From: Pseudomonas wuhanensis
GTDB lineage: Bacteria > Pseudomonadota > Gammaproteobacteria > Pseudomonadales > Pseudomonadaceae
Length of the DNA: 64,000 nucleotides
Direction of reading: 5' to 3'
Assembly: GCF_030687395.1 (NCBI RefSeq)
Contig: NZ_CP117430.1
Coordinates: forward strand, 5,022,001-5,086,000
Positions 42,879 to 51,909 of this stretch are shown piece after piece; position 1 is the first letter of the stretch; each line of letters opens with the position of its first letter. The translations under genes and the position numbers were made by a program. The notes under the pieces are model-generated. The model was not told where the DNA came from. It worked only from the letters and a program-made list of their open reading frames with translations, and ran no database searches.

Positions 42879-44165
42879 TTATTGAGCGTCGAGTTGCCTG
42901 CCACGGGTTTCCGGCAGGCTCAGGGCCGCCAGGATCACTACCCCGTAGGACACCGCCGCGAAGGCCCCGATTCCCACGCTCAGTGGCACCTTCTGGCTGA
43001 GCAAGCCGATCAGCAGCGGAAACAATGCCGCCAGCGCCCGACCGATGTTGTAGCAAAAACCCTGGCCCGAGCCGCGAATCCGTGTCGGAAACAGCTCGGT
43101 CAAAAACGCGCCCATGCCGCTGAAGATCCCCGAAGCGAAGAAGCCCAAGGGGAAACCCAGCCAGAGCATCACACCATTGCTGACTGGTAACTGGGTGTAC
43201 AGCAGAACAATGGTGAACGAGCCGACGGCGAACAGAATGAAGTTCTTTTTACGACCAAGGATGTCAGTCAAATACGCACTGATCACGTATCCGACGTAGG
43301 ACCCGACGATCACCATCGCCAGATAACCGCCCGTGCCGAGTACGCTCAAGCCCCGTTCGTTTTTCAGAAACGTCGGCAGCCAGGAAGTGATCGCGTAGTA
43401 ACCGCCGAGCGCGCCGGTGGTCAGGATCGACGCGCGGATCGTGGTGAAAAGGATGCCGGGGGCGAAGATTTCGTAGAATTTGGCGGGGTTGCTTGGCTCT
43501 TGTTTGGCCTTGGCTTCACGATAGATTTCCGGGTCTTTCACCAAGCGACGGACGAAGATCACGAAAATCGCCGGCACGATGCCGAGGATGAACAATGCCC
43601 GCCAGGCGTCTTCCGGTGGCAACACCGAAAACAGCAGCGCATACAGAATCGCCGTCAGTCCCCAACCCAAAGCCCAACCCGATTGCACCATGCCGACGGC
43701 TTTGCCACGGTCCTTGGCGCGGATCACTTCGCCGATCAGCACCGCGCCAGCGGTCCATTCACCGCCGAAGCCGAAGCCCATCAAGGTGCGTGCAATCAGC
43801 AGTTGTTCGTAGTTCTGGGCGAAGCCACAGAGGAACGTGAAGAAGGCGAACCAGAGCACCGTCAGTTGCAGCGTGCGCACCCGACCGATGCGGTCGGAGA
43901 GAATCCCCGCCACCCATCCACCGATGGCCGAGGCGATCAGGGTGCTGGTGTGGATCAGCCCGGCCTGGCCGGTGGTGATGCCCCACATGGCAATCAGGGT
44001 CGGCACCACGAAGCTGAGCATCTGGGTGTCCATGCCGTCCAGGCCATAGCCGATCTTGCAGCTCCAGAACGTGCGACGCTCCTGTTTATTGATGTTGCGA
44101 TACCAGTCGAAAGGTCCCGGGCGAGCCGTGGTCTTGGGGATATCGAGGGTGTCGGGCGCACTCAT
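42879..44165 (-). CDS. MFS transporter, SHS (sialate:H+ symporter-like) family
   Basis: A 428-residue proton-coupled transporter with twelve membrane helices. Landmarks are GYGLDGMDTQMLSFVVPTL in TM1, GILSDRIGRVRTLQ (loop 2-3 motif A), MGFGFGGEWTAGAVLIGE and LFPTRIRGSGQGFCYNIGR. It lies directly upstream of pxpABC on the same strand (78-bp gap), so uptake of 5-oxoproline or a precursor is a reasonable guess. ATG 44165 has GGAG upstream; the longer frame to 44270 runs into the regulatory region. Divergent from a LysR gene. Confidence 0.88.
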   Translation of the reverse strand: MSAPDTLDIPKTTARPGPFDWYRNINKQERRTFWSCKIGYGLDGMDTQMLSFVVPTLIAMWGITTGQAGLIHTSTLIASAIGGWVAGILSDRIGRVRTLQLTVLWFAFFTFLCGFAQNYEQLLIARTLMGFGFGGEWTAGAVLIGEVIRAKDRGKAVGMVQSGWALGWGLTAILYALLFSVLPPEDAWRALFILGIVPAIFVIFVRRLVKDPEIYREAKAKQEPSNPAKFYEIFAPGILFTTIRASILTTGALGGYYAITSWLPTFLKNERGLSVLGTGGYLAMVIVGSYVGYVISAYLTDILGRKKNFILFAVGSFTIVLLYTQLPVSNGVMLWLGFPLGFFASGIFSGMGAFLTELFPTRIRGSGQGFCYNIGRALAALFPLLIGLLSQKVPLSVGIGAFAAVSYGVVILAALSLPETRGRQLDAQ

Positions 44166-44292
44166 GGCAAATCTCCGCGCAATTTTATTGGTATTGTTCT
44201 GAGCCCCGACGACGCCTATCGTGGGAACCGGATGGCCTGATTTTTGGGCGGTTGGCCCTGCTGCGTCCAACTAATAAAAACCCGCCCTAGAC

Positions 44293-44308
44293 ATAAGAAA
44301 AACTTTAT
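44293..44308. promoter_or_regulatory. Candidate LysR-type operator ATAAG-N6-TTTAT
   Basis: ATAAGAAAAACTTTAT, an imperfect dyad of the T-N11/12-A type in the gap between the MFS and LysR genes, 15 bp before the LysR start. Confidence 0.3.
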
Positions 44309-44323
44309 CCACGAGCCGCCCCC

Positions 44324-45247
44324 ATGAACCTGAAGTTTCTCGAGACCTTTGTCTGGGTCGCCCGTCTCAAGAGTTTTCGCCTGACGGCCGACAAGCTCTT
44401 CACCACACAGGCATCGATTTCCAGCCGTATCGCCGTGCTCGAAGGCGAGCTCGGGGTGAAGCTGTTCCTGCGCGATTCTCGCGGCGTGAGCCTGACGCCC
44501 GAAGGCCTGAAAGTGCTCGAATATGCCGAGCAGATGATGGACACGATGCAGGCGCTCAAGCATTCGATCGAGACGCGCTCAAGCAAGGCCGGGCGGGTCC
44601 GGATCGGCGTCATGGACACCGTGATCCACACCTGGCTCAGCCCGTTGGTGGCGCAAATGATGGATCACTACCCACTGGTGGAAATCGAACTGGTGGCCGA
44701 TACCGCGCTCAACCTCTGCGATCAGCTGCAAAAAGGCTTTCTCGATCTGATCCTGCAAACCGACCTGCTGCGCCAGGAAAGCGTGCGCAGCCTGGAGCTC
44801 GCCAGTCATCCGATGGGCTGGATCGTGGCCAGTAATTCCATCTACAACCGCGAGTATTCAGGTGTCGCCGATCTGGCGCGGGAGCGGATCATCACCTATT
44901 CGAAAAACTCCCATCCTCACCAGGACATCTTGAGCCTGATGCAGGCCAACGGGATCATGGCACCACGGCTGAACTGTGTGAATTCAGTGTCGGCGATTAC
45001 CCGATTGCTGAGGGACGGCTTCGGCATTGGCGCGTTACCGCCGGTGTTGGTCGCCGAGGAGTTGGCGCGGGGGGAATTGACCTTGCTGGCCATAGATCAA
45101 CGACCGCCGAACTTGCAGGTGGTGGTGTCGTGGCGGGTTGGCGTGGAGTGGGTCGAAGAAATCGTGGCGCTGTGTCAGCAAGTCGTGGAGCGCTATGCGC
45201 ATAAAGTGGGCGAGCAGTACATCGTCTTGAGCAAGCCTTCGGTTTGA
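44324..45247 (+). CDS. LysR family regulator, probably of the MFS-pxp operon
   Basis: A 307-residue LysR protein with a typical winged helix-turn-helix: FLETFVWVARLKSFRLTADKLF and QASISSRIAVLEGELGVKLF, then RDSRGVSLTPEGLKVLEYAE and the effector-binding domain. Divergent from the MFS gene by 158 bp, suggesting it controls uptake and breakdown of the MFS/pxp substrate. Ends just before the second GATCGTTCCCACGC repeat. Confidence 0.88.
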   Translation: MNLKFLETFVWVARLKSFRLTADKLFTTQASISSRIAVLEGELGVKLFLRDSRGVSLTPEGLKVLEYAEQMMDTMQALKHSIETRSSKAGRVRIGVMDTVIHTWLSPLVAQMMDHYPLVEIELVADTALNLCDQLQKGFLDLILQTDLLRQESVRSLELASHPMGWIVASNSIYNREYSGVADLARERIITYSKNSHPHQDILSLMQANGIMAPRLNCVNSVSAITRLLRDGFGIGALPPVLVAEELARGELTLLAIDQRPPNLQVVVSWRVGVEWVEEIVALCQQVVERYAHKVGEQYIVLSKPSV

Positions 45248-45356
45248 TCGTTCCCACGCTCCGCGTGGGAATGCAGCCCGGGACGCTCCGGGTCCCATTT
45301 AAAGCCGAACGCAGAGCGTCCGTTGAGGCATTCCCACGCAGAGCGTGGGAACGATC
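45246..45356. repeat. GATCGTTCCCACGC-family inverted repeat, copy 2
   Basis: Same outer ends as 30217-30323 (GATCGTTCCCACGCTC...AGCGTGGGAACGATC) and similar inner segment (CAGCCCGGGACGCTCC), about 15 kb away. Confidence 0.85.
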
Positions 45357-45362
45357 ATCGAC

Positions 45363-45905
45363 TCAAAGACCGCGCAAATCGCGCTCTTCGATCGGCCGGC
45401 TCTGGCGCAAACGCTTGCCGCCCAGCACCACCCAGTCAATCAGTCGGAACAGGCATTCAATGCCGAACGACAGCAGCAACGCGCCGCTCATGCCCCAGAT
45501 CATCGCTTCCGGTGTCAGCAGGATCTGATAGCTGTAGCCGTTCCAGGTTTCCTTGCGAATATCCGGGTCGGCGGCCAGGGCCACTTGCAGGACGCGGATG
45601 TACCACGGGCCCTGCATGGCCTGGAATTGCTTGTCGAGGGCCAGTTGACGGGTGAGCAAGGTGCTCAGGCTGTCGGCATCGCTGCGAAAGATCGGGTCTT
45701 CGCTGGCACGGTAATGGGCCACGAGCGCCTGCATATCACCCTTGAAAAATTGATTGGCGGTGCCCTGAAAACCGCTCAAACCGGTCTGCGCCTCGATCAG
45801 ATGCGCCTCGACCCGCTTGGCATAATCACTGATGAATCCAGGCACCTGGACACCGATCAACAAGCCCGCCGCGAACAACACCAGCCGAAGATAACTGAGC
45901 AACAT
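45363..45905 (-). CDS. DUF2937 family membrane protein
   Basis: A 180-residue inner-membrane protein with an N-terminal helix (LRLVLFAAGLLIGVQVPGFI) and a C-terminal one (AMIWGMSGALLLSFGIECLF) enclosing a roughly 100-residue periplasmic helical part (FQGTANQFFKGDMQALVAHY). This matches DUF2937 as I recall it. ATG 45905 is chosen; AAGGA lies about ten bases upstream. It starts 14 bp after the YafJ-type GATase gene ends, so they may be co-transcribed. Function unknown. Confidence 0.75.
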   Translation of the reverse strand: MLLSYLRLVLFAAGLLIGVQVPGFISDYAKRVEAHLIEAQTGLSGFQGTANQFFKGDMQALVAHYRASEDPIFRSDADSLSTLLTRQLALDKQFQAMQGPWYIRVLQVALAADPDIRKETWNGYSYQILLTPEAMIWGMSGALLLSFGIECLFRLIDWVVLGGKRLRQSRPIEERDLRGL

Positions 45906-45918
45906 GGGGGAGAGATCC

Positions 45919-46695
45919 TTATTCGGTCTTGCCCTGGCTGACGCATTCACCGCGTCGCCAGAGGCTCCATTGGCCCGGTTCGTAGCGGGTCCAGGTTTCG
46001 TTTTCGGTCAAGGGTTCGGTAGCAATTACCGTGACCACATCATTGGGTGTGGTTTCGGCCTGGAAGTCGACGATCACATCGACGTCCTTCAAACGCGCCG
46101 GGCCGAACGGTGCACGGCGGGTGATCTGCGCCAGTTTGCTCGAGCAGTAGCAGAACAGCCAGTCACCATCGCTGAGCAAGCAGTTGAACACGCCTTTGCT
46201 GCGGTACTCGGCGCAGGCGGCCACCAAGTCTGGCAACAGCGCTTCGATGTCTACCGGCTCGGGGAACGCAGCGCGTACCCGATTGAGCAAATCGCAAAAC
46301 GCCGCTTCGCTGTCGGTATCGCCAACGGGGCGGTAAAAACTGGCGGTCGGATTGAAATCGGCCAATTGGCCGTTGTGGGCGAAACACCAGTTGCGCCCCC
46401 ACAACTCGCGCACAAACGGGTGAGTGTTGGACAGGCAGACCTTACCGACGTTGGCCTGGCGAATGTGCCCGATCACCACTTCGCTTTTGATCGGATAGCG
46501 CTGCACCAGGTTCGCCACTTCCGACTCGCTGCTCGCCGCCGGGTCCTGGAACAGCCGCAGGCCACGGCCTTCATAAAAAGCGATGCCCCAACCGTCACGG
46601 TGCGGCCCGGTGCGACCGCCGCGCTGCATCAGCCCGGTGAAGCTGAACACGATATCGGTCGGGACATTGGCGCTCATGCCCAATAACTCACACAT
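45919..46695 (-). CDS. Class II glutamine amidotransferase, YafJ-type
   Basis: A 258-residue N-terminal-nucleophile hydrolase. The nucleophile Cys2 is exposed after Met removal ([14 protein letters not shown]), followed by [40 protein letters not shown] and [11 protein letters not shown], the conserved GATase2 landmarks. As in YafJ the protein is a stand-alone GATase without a synthase domain; the acceptor of ammonia is unknown. Probably first gene of a pair with DUF2937. Confidence 0.9.
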   Translation of the reverse strand: MCELLGMSANVPTDIVFSFTGLMQRGGRTGPHRDGWGIAFYEGRGLRLFQDPAASSESEVANLVQRYPIKSEVVIGHIRQANVGKVCLSNTHPFVRELWGRNWCFAHNGQLADFNPTASFYRPVGDTDSEAAFCDLLNRVRAAFPEPVDIEALLPDLVAACAEYRSKGVFNCLLSDGDWLFCYCSSKLAQITRRAPFGPARLKDVDVIVDFQAETTPNDVVTVIATEPLTENETWTRYEPGQWSLWRRGECVSQGKTE

Positions 46696-46727
46696 GCTCG
46701 GACTCTCGATTCAGTACAGGGGCACGA

Positions 46728-47216
46728 TTACAGACGTGGTTCGACCCGCAAACGCTGCGGGTTGCTCGGCACCGGTGGCCGACCGTAACGATCATCGCCG
46801 GCACCGCCGAAAGGCTGATCGTCGTCAGGCTCGTCGGCCCGCGCCGCTGCCTTGGCGGCAGCCGCCTGTTCCTTGCGAGCTTTGGAGGCGCGCTCGATGG
46901 GAAAACGGATGGCCACGAACACCAGGTATATGCCGAAGACAATCATGCCGTACATGAACAGATCGGAAACCGCGCGCCAGGCGTTGTTGCCGACCTTGAA
47001 CAGCAAGTCGAGGGCAGTAATAGCGATGGACGGGGCGACCTTTTCTTTCACCGGGTCGATGATGGTCGGGCTGAACAGCAACACCGCCACCAGCAGCCGC
47101 AGCGGCTCACGCAGCCAACGCCACATCCAGCGGGTGATGCGCATCCACACCAACAGGCAGCCTAAAGCGGCAAAGGCGTAGAGGCCCCAAGCGATCAGAT
47201 AGTCGTTCTCGGTCAT
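46728..47216 (-). CDS. Conserved inner-membrane protein of unknown function
   Basis: A 162-residue protein I cannot name. The N-terminal half has three hydrophobic segments (YLIAWGLYAFAALGCLLVWM; PLRLLVAVLLFSPTII; LFMYGMIVFGIYLVFVAIRF). A basic Ala/Lys-rich stretch follows (SKARKEQAAAAKAAARADE), then a Pro/Gly-rich acidic tail (DDDQPFGGAGDDRYGRPPVP). The tail is cytoplasmic or periplasmic depending on topology. ATG 47216 is preferred over 47225. It lies 32 bp upstream of the GATase on the same strand, so may head that operon. Confidence 0.7.
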   Translation of the reverse strand: MTENDYLIAWGLYAFAALGCLLVWMRITRWMWRWLREPLRLLVAVLLFSPTIIDPVKEKVAPSIAITALDLLFKVGNNAWRAVSDLFMYGMIVFGIYLVFVAIRFPIERASKARKEQAAAAKAAARADEPDDDQPFGGAGDDRYGRPPVPSNPQRLRVEPRL

Positions 47217-47309
47217 GGTGTCCATGGCAAGGCAGGCAAAGAGGCGCTTATAGTAACGACTTTTCGCACGTCAGGCTTGTCCCAATACCAGTCGGGCAAG
47301 ACACAGACC

Positions 47310-47403
47310 CTGTGGGAGCGAGCTTGCTCGCGATGAGGTCAGTACATTCAACATCAATGTTGTCTGGCAGTCCGCCATCGCGAGCAAGCTCGCTCCCACA
47401 GGG
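47310..47403. repeat. REPIN (CTCGC variant)
   Basis: CTGTGGGAGCGAGCTTGCTC and GAGCAAGCTCGCTCCCACAG, perfect inverse arms with a 50-bp spacer. Confidence 0.85.
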
Positions 47404-47472
47404 TCTGCAGAGGCATCAAGATTTGCATGTCGCCTGCAAAACCCTATTCCGTACATTGTTCGAGAGCCATTC

Positions 47473-49527
47473 ATGCCCCTATCCGCCAACGTCAACAGCG
47501 CTCCGATTGCCCACAAGACCGACGGTTGCGACCCGTATGCCTGGCTGCAGGAGCGCGACACCGACGCGGTGCTCGATTACCTGAAAGCTGAAAACCGCTA
47601 TCAAGAGGCGCAAACCGCCGATCAGGCCGGGCTGCGCGAAACCCTGTTCGACGAGATCAAGGCGCGGATTCTCGAAACCGATCTGTCGCTGCCCTCGCCC
47701 TGGGGCCCGTACCTGTATTACACCCGCACCACTGCCGGCGACGAATACGCCCGTCACTACCGCTGCCCGCGTCCGGCCGATGGCAGCCTGCAGATTGACG
47801 AAAGCCAGGAACAACTGCTGCTTGATCCGAACGTACTGGCCAAGGGTGGCTTCTTTTCCCTGGGCGCGTTCAGCATCAGCCCGGACCACCAGCGTCTGGC
47901 CTACAGCATCGACTCCAGCGGCGAAGAGATTTACACGCTGTTCGTGAAGGAATTATCCAGCGGCCGCGTCAGCGAACTGGAGTTCCAGGACTGCGACGGC
48001 AGCATGACCTGGGCCAACGACAGCCTGACGCTGTTCTTCGGCGAACTCGACGACACCCATCGCCCGCACAAACTGTTCCGCTATCGGCTGGACGGCACCG
48101 CGGCCGAAGAAGTGTTCCATGAGCCAGACGGCCGATTCTTCCTGCATTGCTACCGCTCAAGCTCAGAACGGCAACTGCTGTTGTCGCTGGGCAGCAAGAC
48201 CACCAGCGAAGTCTGGGTGCTCGATGCTTCGCTGCCGCATCAGGCCTTTACCTGCCTGGCGCCGAGGGTTGAAGAGCATGAGTACGATGTCGACCACGGT
48301 AAACTCGATGGCGAGTGGACGTGGCTGATCCGCACCAACCGCGACGGCATCAACTTCGCCCTCTACCAGGCCGCCGATACTGGCATCGTGCCGACCGAAG
48401 CCGACTGGCAGAACCTGATTCCCCACAACGACACCGTGATGCTTGAAGGCATGAGCCTGAACGCCGAGGCCATGACCCTGAGCCTGCGTGAAGGTGGCCT
48501 GCCGATCATCGAAGTCCGCCCACGGGACTTGGTGCCCTATCGCGTGCAATTGCCGGACGCGGCCTACAGCCTGCATGTGCAGAACAGCCTGGAATTTGTC
48601 AGCGACCGGATCCGTCTGCGCTACGAAGCCTTGAACCGTCCAGCGCAGATCCGCCAACTGATTCTGACCACCGGCGAGCAGAAAGTCCTCAAGGAAACCC
48701 CGGTGCTCGGCCCGTTCGACGCCGATGCGTACGTCAGCCAGCGGCTTTGGGCGACGGCACCGGACGGTACGCAAGTGCCGATCAGCCTTGTGGTCAAACG
48801 CGAGTTCCTCGGCAAGCCGACGCCGCTTTATTTGTACGGCTACGGCGCCTACGGCGAAAGCCTCGACCCGTGGTTCTCCCACGCGCGCCTGAGCCTGCTG
48901 GATCGCGGCATGGCGTTTGCCATCGCGCATGTACGCGGTGGCGGTGAGCTGGGCGAAGCCTGGTACCGCGCCGGCAAGCAGGAACACAAGCACAACACTT
49001 TCAGTGATTTCATCGCTTGCGCCGAACACCTGATCGCCAACGGCTTCACCACCCCATCACAGCTGGCGATCAGTGGTGGCAGCGCCGGTGGCTTGCTGAT
49101 CGGCGCGGTACTCAATCAGCGGCCGGAGCTGTTCGGTGCGGCGATTGCCGAAGTGCCGTTCGTCGATGTGCTCAATACCATGCTCGACCCGGAACTGCCG
49201 CTGACCGTCACGGAGTACGACGAGTGGGGCAACCCGCAAGAGCCGGACGTCTATGATCGGATCAAGGCCTACGCCCCGTACGAAAACGTCACCGCGCAAG
49301 CTTATCCGGCAACGCTGGTAATCGCCGGCTACAACGACAGTCGCGTGCAGTACTGGGAAGCGGCCAAGTGGGTGGCGAAATTGCGCGCGACCAAAACCGA
49401 CACCAACGCCCTGTTGCTCAAGACTGAATTGGGTGCCGGGCATGGCGGGATGAGCGGTCGTTATCAGGGATTACGTGACGTAGCCCTCGAATACGCATTT
49501 GTTTTCAAGGTTTTGGGCATCGCCTGA
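47473..49527 (+). CDS. ptrB: Oligopeptidase B (S9A serine peptidase)
   Basis: Cytosolic prolyl-oligopeptidase-family enzyme that cleaves short peptides after basic residues. The 684-residue protein has an N-terminal beta-propeller (about 1-400) and a C-terminal alpha/beta hydrolase domain. The catalytic Ser is in AISGGSAGGLLIGAVLNQRP, the Asp in VIAGYNDSRVQYWEA and the His in LGAGHGGMSGRYQ. VRGGGELGEAWYRAGK, before the catalytic domain, is also typical of oligopeptidase B. Start ATG 47473. Confidence 0.92.
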   Translation: MPLSANVNSAPIAHKTDGCDPYAWLQERDTDAVLDYLKAENRYQEAQTADQAGLRETLFDEIKARILETDLSLPSPWGPYLYYTRTTAGDEYARHYRCPRPADGSLQIDESQEQLLLDPNVLAKGGFFSLGAFSISPDHQRLAYSIDSSGEEIYTLFVKELSSGRVSELEFQDCDGSMTWANDSLTLFFGELDDTHRPHKLFRYRLDGTAAEEVFHEPDGRFFLHCYRSSSERQLLLSLGSKTTSEVWVLDASLPHQAFTCLAPRVEEHEYDVDHGKLDGEWTWLIRTNRDGINFALYQAADTGIVPTEADWQNLIPHNDTVMLEGMSLNAEAMTLSLREGGLPIIEVRPRDLVPYRVQLPDAAYSLHVQNSLEFVSDRIRLRYEALNRPAQIRQLILTTGEQKVLKETPVLGPFDADAYVSQRLWATAPDGTQVPISLVVKREFLGKPTPLYLYGYGAYGESLDPWFSHARLSLLDRGMAFAIAHVRGGGELGEAWYRAGKQEHKHNTFSDFIACAEHLIANGFTTPSQLAISGGSAGGLLIGAVLNQRPELFGAAIAEVPFVDVLNTMLDPELPLTVTEYDEWGNPQEPDVYDRIKAYAPYENVTAQAYPATLVIAGYNDSRVQYWEAAKWVAKLRATKTDTNALLLKTELGAGHGGMSGRYQGLRDVALEYAFVFKVLGIA

Positions 49528-49590
49528 GGAACTTGGCCCGGCGTCCCGGTCTTAACACCAGACACCGGGGCCCCGAAACCACACACATTT

Positions 49591-49685
49591 CCTGTGGGAG
49601 CGGGCTTGCCCGCGATGACGATGTCACAGCCAATGTTGATATTGAATGTGATGGCCTCATCGCGGGCAAGCCCGCTCCCACAGGG
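49591..49685. repeat. REPIN (canonical arms)
   Basis: CTGTGGGAGCGGGCTTGCCC and GGGCAAGCCCGCTCCCACAG, inverted, with a 50-bp spacer. Confidence 0.85.
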
Positions 49686-49743
49686 GATGATGGGTGACTG
49701 AAGCCCGGAACAGACACAGACACAAGAAAAAGACCGTGACGAC

Positions 49744-50217
49744 ATGTCAGAACCGACCTTACTGAACAAAGAAATTCGCGACTGGCTGATGGACTGCGGC
49801 CTGTTCGATCAACTGCTGCCGGCAGACTTCGTGGCGGCTTCGGGCTACTTCAGCATCAGCACCATTGCCGAAGGCGAAGAGATTTTCCATGAGGGCGATG
49901 CCGGCAGTTTCATGTGCATCATCCACACCGGCCAGGTCGCGGTGCAGAAGACCAACAGCGACGGGCAACGGGTGACCATGGCCACCTTGCGCAGCGGTCG
50001 GGCGTTCGGCGAAATGGCCGTGCTCGATGGCGAGCGGCGCTCAGCCAGTTGCGTGGCCGCGAGCAATTGCCAGTTGCTCAACCTGGGCAAGGACTCCCTG
50101 GAAAAGATGCTCAACGACGCGCCAAAGATCGCCGCGAAGATCATCCGCGCCCTCGCCGTCTCCCTCTCCAAACGCTTGCGCATGGCCGATGGGCAACTGC
50201 TCTCGCAACAAGTTTAG
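49744..50217 (+). CDS. Stand-alone cyclic nucleotide-binding domain protein
   Basis: A 157-residue protein consisting of one CNB (cAMP-binding) domain. The phosphate-binding cassette region reads RSGRAFGEMAVLDGERRSASCVA, the usual FGE...R-S/T-A pattern, preceded by EGEEIFHEGDAGSFMCIIHTGQV. It lacks the C-terminal helix-turn-helix of Crp and any fused enzyme. It may sense cAMP (or another nucleotide) and act on a partner. It converges with a Pro-rich secreted protein gene, the stops overlapping by four bases. Confidence 0.85.
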   Translation: MSEPTLLNKEIRDWLMDCGLFDQLLPADFVAASGYFSISTIAEGEEIFHEGDAGSFMCIIHTGQVAVQKTNSDGQRVTMATLRSGRAFGEMAVLDGERRSASCVAASNCQLLNLGKDSLEKMLNDAPKIAAKIIRALAVSLSKRLRMADGQLLSQQV

Positions 50218-50498
50218 CCACCCGGCGTTTTGATTTTCGTCGTGCTCGGCTCAAGGCCCGGCAAGGTCTGGTCCTTGGGTGGATTGGGCATTTCGATTGG
50301 CGGTAACAGCGGTGGCCCGCCGCTACCGGTTTTGGGCACGCTGGTCGGGGTGATCTGCGGATACGGCGTCGGAGTGGCGGTGCCGGGTGAACCGGGCATC
50401 GGCGCGGGGCTGGTGGGGATGGTTTGCAGCTCTTGGGCCTGCACTGCAGTTATCGAGAGCGCGGCCAAGGCAATGACCGTTAGAATGGTGCGCTTCAT
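50214..50498 (-). CDS. Small secreted proline-rich protein
   Basis: A 94-residue protein with a Sec signal (MKRTILTVIALAALSITAVQA) and a mature part very rich in Pro, Thr and Gly (SPAPMPGSPGTATPTPYPQI; GGPPLLPPIEMPNPP). Low complexity suggests an unfolded or periplasmic linker protein. ATG 50498 has GGAG upstream. No known family recognised. Confidence 0.65.
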   Translation of the reverse strand: MKRTILTVIALAALSITAVQAQELQTIPTSPAPMPGSPGTATPTPYPQITPTSVPKTGSGGPPLLPPIEMPNPPKDQTLPGLEPSTTKIKTPGG

Positions 50499-50594
50499 CA
50501 ATGGCTCCGTTGGCCTTGTTGTCTTTTTGCAGGCTACTCCCAACTGCGCGTGTTTGCCTTCCTCCGTATGTCAATTTCTGCTCAAGAGAGCCCC

Positions 50595-51281
50595 ATGAAA
50601 CGTTTCGTTCTGCTCGACACCACCCCCATCCCTGAAAACGGCGGTGCCCTGTGCCTGTTCGAATACGGCGAGGACTTCGTCATCAAGATTCAGGGCGGTG
50701 ATGGCGGGCAGTTGATGAACACCCGCATGCACGGTTCTGAAGATGCGCTGGCCGAAATCCCCTGCCGCAAGGTCGCCGGTCGGCCGAATTCGCGGGTATT
50801 GATCGGTGGCCTGGGCATGGGCTTCACCCTCGCCTCGGCGCTCAAGCACTTGGGTAAAACGGCTGAAGTGGTGGTCGCCGAACTGGTACCCGGCGTGGTG
50901 GAGTGGAACCGCGGGCCACTGGGCGAGAAAGCCGGCAACCCACTGCTCGACCCGCGCACGGTGATCCGTATGGAAGATGTGGCCAAAGTGCTACAAGCCG
51001 AGCCGCAAGGTTTCGATGCGATCATGCTTGACGTCGACAACGGTCCCGAAGGCCTGACCCAGAAGGCCAACAGCTGGCTCTATTCCGCAGGAGGCCTGAG
51101 CGCCTGCGCCAAGGCCCTGCGACCAAAAGGCGTACTGGCGGTGTGGTCGGCCAGCGCCGACCGGCAGTTTTCCGACAAGCTGAAAAAAGCCGGTTTCAAG
51201 GCCGAGGAAGTGCAAGTCTTCGCCCACGGCAACAAGGGTACCCGCCACACCATCTGGATTGCCGAAAAGCTCAAGGGCTGA
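50595..51281 (+). CDS. Spermidine synthase-like class I methyltransferase-fold protein
   Basis: A 228-residue protein with a Rossmann fold of the spermidine synthase/SAM type. The nucleotide motif reads RVLIGGLGMGFTLASALKHL, then VVVAELVPGVVEWN, and DAIMLDVDNGPEGLTQKAN corresponds to the catalytic Asp region of spermidine synthases. It is shorter than SpeE (about 290) and lacks the N-terminal strand domain, so the substrate is uncertain. ATG 50595 chosen. Possibly not a polyamine enzyme. Confidence 0.75.
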   Translation: MKRFVLLDTTPIPENGGALCLFEYGEDFVIKIQGGDGGQLMNTRMHGSEDALAEIPCRKVAGRPNSRVLIGGLGMGFTLASALKHLGKTAEVVVAELVPGVVEWNRGPLGEKAGNPLLDPRTVIRMEDVAKVLQAEPQGFDAIMLDVDNGPEGLTQKANSWLYSAGGLSACAKALRPKGVLAVWSASADRQFSDKLKKAGFKAEEVQVFAHGNKGTRHTIWIAEKLKG

Positions 51282-51329
51282 GCTAAACTCACGTCATAAC
51301 CGTCATTAGTCTTTTACAAAGGTGAACCC

Positions 51330-51701
51330 ATGAGTTCGTCCACCCCAACCAATACGTCGAAGCTGGACCGCATCCTTGCCGACAACCAGCGTGACAAGGA
51401 AATGGGTTACCGCGATAAGGCCCTGAAGATGTACCCGCACGTGTGCGGCCGCTGCGCCCGTGAGTTCTCCGGCAAGCGCCTGAGCGAACTGACCGTGCAC
51501 CACCGCGACCACAACCACGACAACAACCCTCAGGACGGCTCGAACTGGGAGCTGTTGTGCCTGTATTGCCACGACAACGAACACTCGCGGTATACCGATC
51601 AGCAGTATTTCGACGAAGGCTCGCTGAGTACGCCGAAGATCGCCAAGGCGACGCACAACCCGTTTGCGGCGTTGGCCGGGTTGATGAAGAAAGAAGACTG
51701 A
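51330..51701 (+). CDS. yajD: YajD-family HNH nuclease
   Basis: A 123-residue HNH endonuclease domain protein. The zinc-binding Cys pairs (HVCGRCAREF and LLCLYCHDNEHS) frame the HNH core LTVHHRDHNHDNNPQDGSNW, where HH provides the catalytic His and H-N-H the metal site. The protein closely follows the YajD layout. The cellular target is unknown. Start ATG 51330 after AAAGG; 48 bp after the methyltransferase-fold gene, perhaps one operon. Confidence 0.88.
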   Translation: MSSSTPTNTSKLDRILADNQRDKEMGYRDKALKMYPHVCGRCAREFSGKRLSELTVHHRDHNHDNNPQDGSNWELLCLYCHDNEHSRYTDQQYFDEGSLSTPKIAKATHNPFAALAGLMKKED

Positions 51702-51727
51702 AGATCTTCAGTGCCTGAACCGGCCCC

Positions 51728-51819
51728 ATCGCGGGCAAGCCCGCTCCCACAGTGATTGGCGGTGAGCACAGATGTTGTGTACGCCGCAGCCCCCTGTGGG
51801 AGCGGGCTTGCCCGCGATT
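51728..51819. repeat. REP pair
   Basis: ATCGCGGGCAAGCCCGCTCC and TGTGGGAGCGGGCTTGCCCG, inverted, between yajD and the SpoU methyltransferase gene. Confidence 0.85.
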
Positions 51820-51909
51820 GCATTTGTCCGGGCACCACCAATCTCAAACTGAACACCCCTCCCCCAATCCCCGTATAATCGCCGTTTTTTCCCCGAAGGC
51901 ACCCCGCTC

